Below are positions 60,534 to 64,000 of a DNA stretch of 64,000 nt, in pieces. A model generated the notes under the pieces. It had not been told where the DNA came from. It saw nothing but the letters and a program-made list of their open reading frames with translations, and searched no databases. Position 1 is the first letter of the stretch. The number at the start of each line of letters is the position of its first letter. The stretch is taken from positions 185,855,034 to 185,919,033 of the forward strand of contig JBOZIK010000001.1 in NCBI GenBank assembly GCA_051453625.1, written 5' to 3'. The position numbers and the translations under genes are program-made. The stretch comes from Welwitschia mirabilis (lineage: Eukaryota > Gnetophyta > Gnetopsida > Welwitschiales).

Positions 60534-60633
60534 NNNNNNNNNNNNNNNNNNNNNNNNNNNNNNNNNNNNNNNNNNNNNNNNNNNNNNNNNNNNNNNNNNN
60601 NNNNNNNNNNNNNNNNNNNNNNNNNNNNNNNNN
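60534..60633. other. assembly gap (100 N)
   Basis: Default-length gap with equal 305-bp flanking direct repeats. Confidence 0.99.
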
Positions 60634-60938
60634 GATTCTTATTAAGTGTGTCAAAGTTCATATTAGGTAGCTGCTTACTTCCATGAAGAGATAGAATATA
60701 GCTACAAAGAGCTGGATCCTCTAAATAGCAATAAACCAAGTTGATGTAATGAATGTAAAGTTTATCTATTAGTTCTATCTTAGTAACCTTTACTTTAGTA
60801 TTGTCATATGAACTATGAGCTAATGCATTTTGCCCCTTTCATAATGAAGGTTGTTTATGATCATAATAAGATTAATTAGCTCTAGATCATTCTTTACATA
60901 AAATATATTATGCAAAGTACAATTGTCGGTATAACTAG
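60634..60938. repeat. gap-flanking direct repeat H, right copy (305 bp)
   Basis: See the left copy. Confidence 0.93.
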
Positions 60939-61850
60939 ACTTTCTTCTATCAACCAACTTTTTATGTGAAGTGGCCATAGATTTACACATTATTTCTATG
61001 AGCTTGTGATCAATGTCTTTTCATGCATCTTCTTTATCTTCGATTTTGAAGAGGAATATGTGCTTGTTTGAAAAAATATTTATGAAATTCATAAATTCAC
61101 ATTATAGACATGAAGTTCTCATTTTAGTCCTCCTAATTTTAATCATCATGTAAGATCACCATAAGGTTGGCCATTATTTTGATAGTTAATGTGGGCATGA
61201 AGTTGTCTGACAAAATTTGGAATCTACCTTTTGGTAAAGTAGCCATAATGAATGCTAAGAAGAGAAGGTTTGATAAGTCATGAGGTTAATTCAAATTTCA
61301 AAGGAATCTTGCCCACATCCACTACTAAAAAAATGATCTATCCAACACACACAAAAAAAAAAAAAACTCATTAAGATCCAAAAAGAGGAAAAGCTAGAAA
61401 AAGTTGAAGATAATGGCATAGTCACCTAAAAGGAGATCTTGCTCTCATTCACAAGTCTAAGTGATTTATGTAGGTCATAATGCAACTAAAAAAATAGTCA
61501 TGATAGAGAGGTATAGTTACAATGAAATGGACTTAATCTCAAAAATTCCAAGGATCTATATAAATGTGTGACAACCAAGACAAACCCCATAAACAATGAA
61601 AAACCTATGTGCACAAGAATAAACAATGTATTTTAAATGGTCCTAATTTGATTATTAGTTAATGAAAATGTAGATTTTTCAATTTTAGAGTGTACTCTTG
61701 AATCTGGGTGGTGATCACATCATCTTCAAGGGTGCTATCCTTATCTTTCAAGGGAGTAAAAGGATAAAAATGTGAAACACCTTAGTGAAACATCCAAATT
61801 GTCAGCTAGTTTTGATTACCTTAGCTCTATACCCCCCTTAAGGCAGAGTT

Positions 61851-63520
61851 CCATGTAATGTTGGCAATCTACTTATATATTAGACTCAATAAATTTTAAA
61901 ATTTTATTACACTTTTGACTCCTTATTAACTTGGTGACGAAATCTAAATAGATCCTACCATCATGCCTATGGTCTTCATCCAATATACCTTTGATTATCA
62001 AGTCATACATGAGAATATAAACTCTAGGGTGCATGGGGCATTTCTTCTTAAGAGTGATATGGTTCTTTATATGGCCCAAAATTCATAGTTAATGTAGTTA
62101 AGATTACACAACAAGCTTAGAGGGTCGCGTAGCCTAACATAGATCTCTATCTATGTAAGGCTCCATGTCCGCCATCAACCAAGGCTAACTACCCATTGAA
62201 AATGTGATTTGTTAAGAGTGAGAGATAAATTTAAATTTTAAAACTTAATCATAAAAAATTAAATTTTAAATGTGAGAAAAGCTAAAGGAAAATACTAGGA
62301 AAACACACATGAGAATAGGAACTAACTTGGTATAGTTAAGCTAAGTGGATCTTGCTAAACATCCCAAACTTAACTTAATATATCCAAATCATGAAACATT
62401 TAAGTGAGGAAAAAAATAAAGTCAAGTGGATCTTTCTGCACATCACAAGCTTGATTTGATAAGGGAAAAAATAAGGTAAGGGCTCACAATTAGTAGAAAA
62501 TCTCTAAAACCTTTGAAAACTATGAAAAATGCTTTAAAAAACTAGGTTTAAAGCTTTCAAATGTGAAAATGCCCCAAAAAAATCAAGAAAATGCAAAGAA
62601 ATGCCCCAAAATAGCTTAAAACAGCTAAAAATAAAAAATTACCTATGTGCACATGAATGAGCTAAAGACTAAGCAATGGCTCAACTAATCACATGTGCAT
62701 ACAATAAAGCTAAGAGCTAGTAATTTGCAAGAAATTTTGCATGTTTGCAAAATCAATAAGAGCTAGTACAAAGTTCTTATAACATTTTATTTTGCCTCTA
62801 CTGGGAATCAAAACCCAGGCCTTTCCCTTCACAAATAAATATTTTAACCATTATACTAATGATTTGTTGATGATATTAATCTCCAAAAAACTAATGAAAA
62901 ACTATTTTATAGTAAGCATCTAATGAAAATGTAGCACACTATTAGAAGGAGTGATTGATAAACACCAAATCACATTGTGAAGAACATACTATGAAGAGCA
63001 AGGCAGCCATAAGAACTGAAGGTGTTGGATTTAGATGTGAATGTTATATTAGCAAGTATTTCTAACTATGTTGTAATATTATAGCATCATCAAATAAAGC
63101 ATTAACGAGGAAATTAAAAAATACTATTATATGAATAATGAACATGTCAAACAAGAAAAATACTAATAAAAGCCTTTTGAGAAAAAGATAATGCATAGGT
63201 TGATGTCACAAGCATTTTGTAGCACACCAAAGAAAGAGTAGTGGTTGGAAACTCCATCTGTTGTAGTAAAACCAACAAAGTTAGAAAACTCCATCTAATT
63301 GCAAACTACACCTACAAAAATATATCTGAGTAAATTGCAAGCTTTTTTTATGATTTTTTGCTATGAAAAAACAATTAAAAAAGGCATCACAGGCTTAGCC
63401 ATAGACACAATCATAGACATAGTCATAATAATGAAGATCAATTTTCATCTAAAATGAGAAAAACCAAAAAAGAATGCATGAAAAGAAAAGATGTTCATAG
63501 GAGCGAAATGCAAGCTTTGT
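61851..63520. other. AT-rich sequence, possibly copia 5' LTR at the left
   Basis: The 5' LTR of the minus-strand copia element should begin just right of 61840, but no partner LTR was found to confirm it. No gene recognised. Confidence 0.4.
62796..62869 (-). repeat. tRNA-derived fragment (tRNA pseudogene or SINE head)
   Basis: Minus strand: A-box TTAGTATAATGGTTAAAA (62859-62842) and a T-arm CTGGGTTTTGATTCCCAG with an intact 5-bp stem (62819-62802). Spacing is tRNA-like, but the acceptor stem does not pair. No anticodon arm could be assigned with confidence. Confidence 0.6.
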
Positions 63521-63800
63521 CCACAAAGAGTGCAGGTGGAGCTAAACGTGGGTGAGGGTAGTGGATCTAACAAAGTAAAGAGTAGGAGCTTATAGGAGGA
63601 GATTGATGAAGAACATTATGAAAGCATCAATAGGTAGGAGTAGGGATGATGCTTATCGAAGCAGACTATAGGCATTATTTGCACAAAGAATAGATAGAGA
63701 GAAACATGGGTGAAGGGTAGTAGATCTAATAGAGTGAAACATAGAAGCTCACAAGAGGAGATCAACAAAAGGTACTATGGAAGCATCAGCTGACGAGAGA
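63521..63800. repeat. degenerate tandem pair, period 160
   Basis: CCACAAAGAGTGCAGGTGGA at 63521 and GCACAAAGAATAGATAGAGA at 63681 begin collinear copies that share GGGTAGTGGATCTAA / GGGTAGTAGATCTAA and GAAAGCATCA / GGAAGCATCA. About 75-80 percent alike. The second copy is incomplete. Confidence 0.75.
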
Positions 63801-64000
63801 TGATCAAGTTAGTCTCAGACACCAAGAGGAGTTAGAAGGTACTATAAGAGAGTAGAGAAAAAAAGTAGTTATAAGTGTGGTGACTCACAATTGAGGTCAG
63901 TGGATAAAGAAAATAGGCATGAAGAATGCAAAGCCTGATAGAGCTATAAAGATGATGTAGATGAGGTTTCCATAGGCATAAATGATAAAAGAGCACAATA
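63801..64000. other. unassigned AT-rich sequence to window end
   Basis: Nothing recognised. Confidence 0.4.

Larger units (their letters stand above)
60000..61246 (-). pseudogene. gag of minus-strand copia element
   Basis: An ATG at 61246 opens MATLPKGRFQILSDNFMPTL and is closed by a stop after about 36 codons. Later stretches (KSMATSHKKLVDRRKSSYTD) lie in other frames, and the gap H duplication repeats part of it. Assigned to gag by position between the primer-binding site and protease. Confidence 0.6.
56600..61850 (-). mobile_element. Ty1/copia element, gag to RNase H, decayed
   Basis: Minus strand, from the right: primer-binding site (61837-61824, GGGGGGTATAGAGC, one base short of the Met-tRNA complement); gag start at 61246; protease remnant (SIHHMTYQHDYFNNFV, about 59790-59740); integrase (DLPXTPYQNGIVK, IIDMVNFMM, EVVNTVVYFNNC, FRCKSYVHI; about 58900-58600); reverse transcriptase (KVCKLITCLYGLKQVLRAWY about 57700, VVYLDDMLII about 57500, YIRDLIXKFKLKDAKEAL about 57330); RNase H tail (HHDRIKHF, then NILTK; about 56770-56620). 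All domains are in copia order with many stops. LTRs were not delimited. Confidence 0.85.

Noticed and set aside
62796-62869. A functional tRNA gene
   Set aside because: The acceptor stem does not pair and the anticodon arm cannot be assigned; only the A and B boxes and T-arm are preserved.

Overview
This window looks like nuclear chromosome sequence from a seed plant, probably a gymnosperm. It is very AT-rich, gene-poor and filled with old, stop-riddled retrotransposons. The gymnosperm assignment is inference from the repeat-heavy, CpG-poor texture; the sequence directly proves only that it is a land plant. Two intact protein genes stand out, and both sit in short CpG-rich islands. The first is a cytosolic pyruvate kinase (plus strand, 3126-6144; three exons, 510 residues). 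The second is a single-B-box plus CCT transcription factor of the CONSTANS-like/BBX group III type (minus strand, 43388-42116; three exons, the last only 36 bp). They share no operon-like relationship: one is a glycolytic enzyme, the other a probable transcription regulator.

Layout: 1-2680 AT-rich sequence with a sequence gap and tRNA-like (SINE-like) fragments; 2680-6345 pyruvate kinase with its 5' and 3' flanks; 6345-11956 unassigned sequence with several degenerate tandem repeats; 11957-23755 a decayed Ty1/copia element of SIRE type with both LTRs, gag, protease, integrase, an RNase H tail and an env-like/plant-transposon-type ORF, but no reverse transcriptase; 25300-27740 a minus-strand LINE; 27800-28537 an LTR with primer-binding site; 29160-29960 an unexplained CpG-rich island; 32120-38205 two related LTR-like segments carrying an approximately 30-bp minisatellite; 38340-39990 a plus-strand LINE fragment; 41900-43850 the BBX gene; 45300-47950 another minus-strand LINE; 48026-51000 a plus-strand copia element; 51000-54700 the 3' part of a probable Athila/Tat-like gypsy element on the minus strand; 56600-61850 a minus-strand copia element with gag to RNase H; 61850-64000 unassigned sequence with a tRNA-derived fragment and a 160-bp tandem repeat.

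The most practical observation concerns the assembly. Five of the 100-N gaps are flanked on both sides by direct repeats of exactly equal length (55, 360, 233, 96 and 305 bp) that abut the gap. This is the signature of contig ends that overlap but were not merged, so one copy of each is probably artificial. Three further gaps have looser flanking duplications. I found no convincing previously undescribed biological system. The best biological leads are the decayed AGACGTCT palindromes in the SIRE-type element, the orphan CpG island at 29.2-30.0 kb, the LTR minisatellite, and several candidate SINE families.
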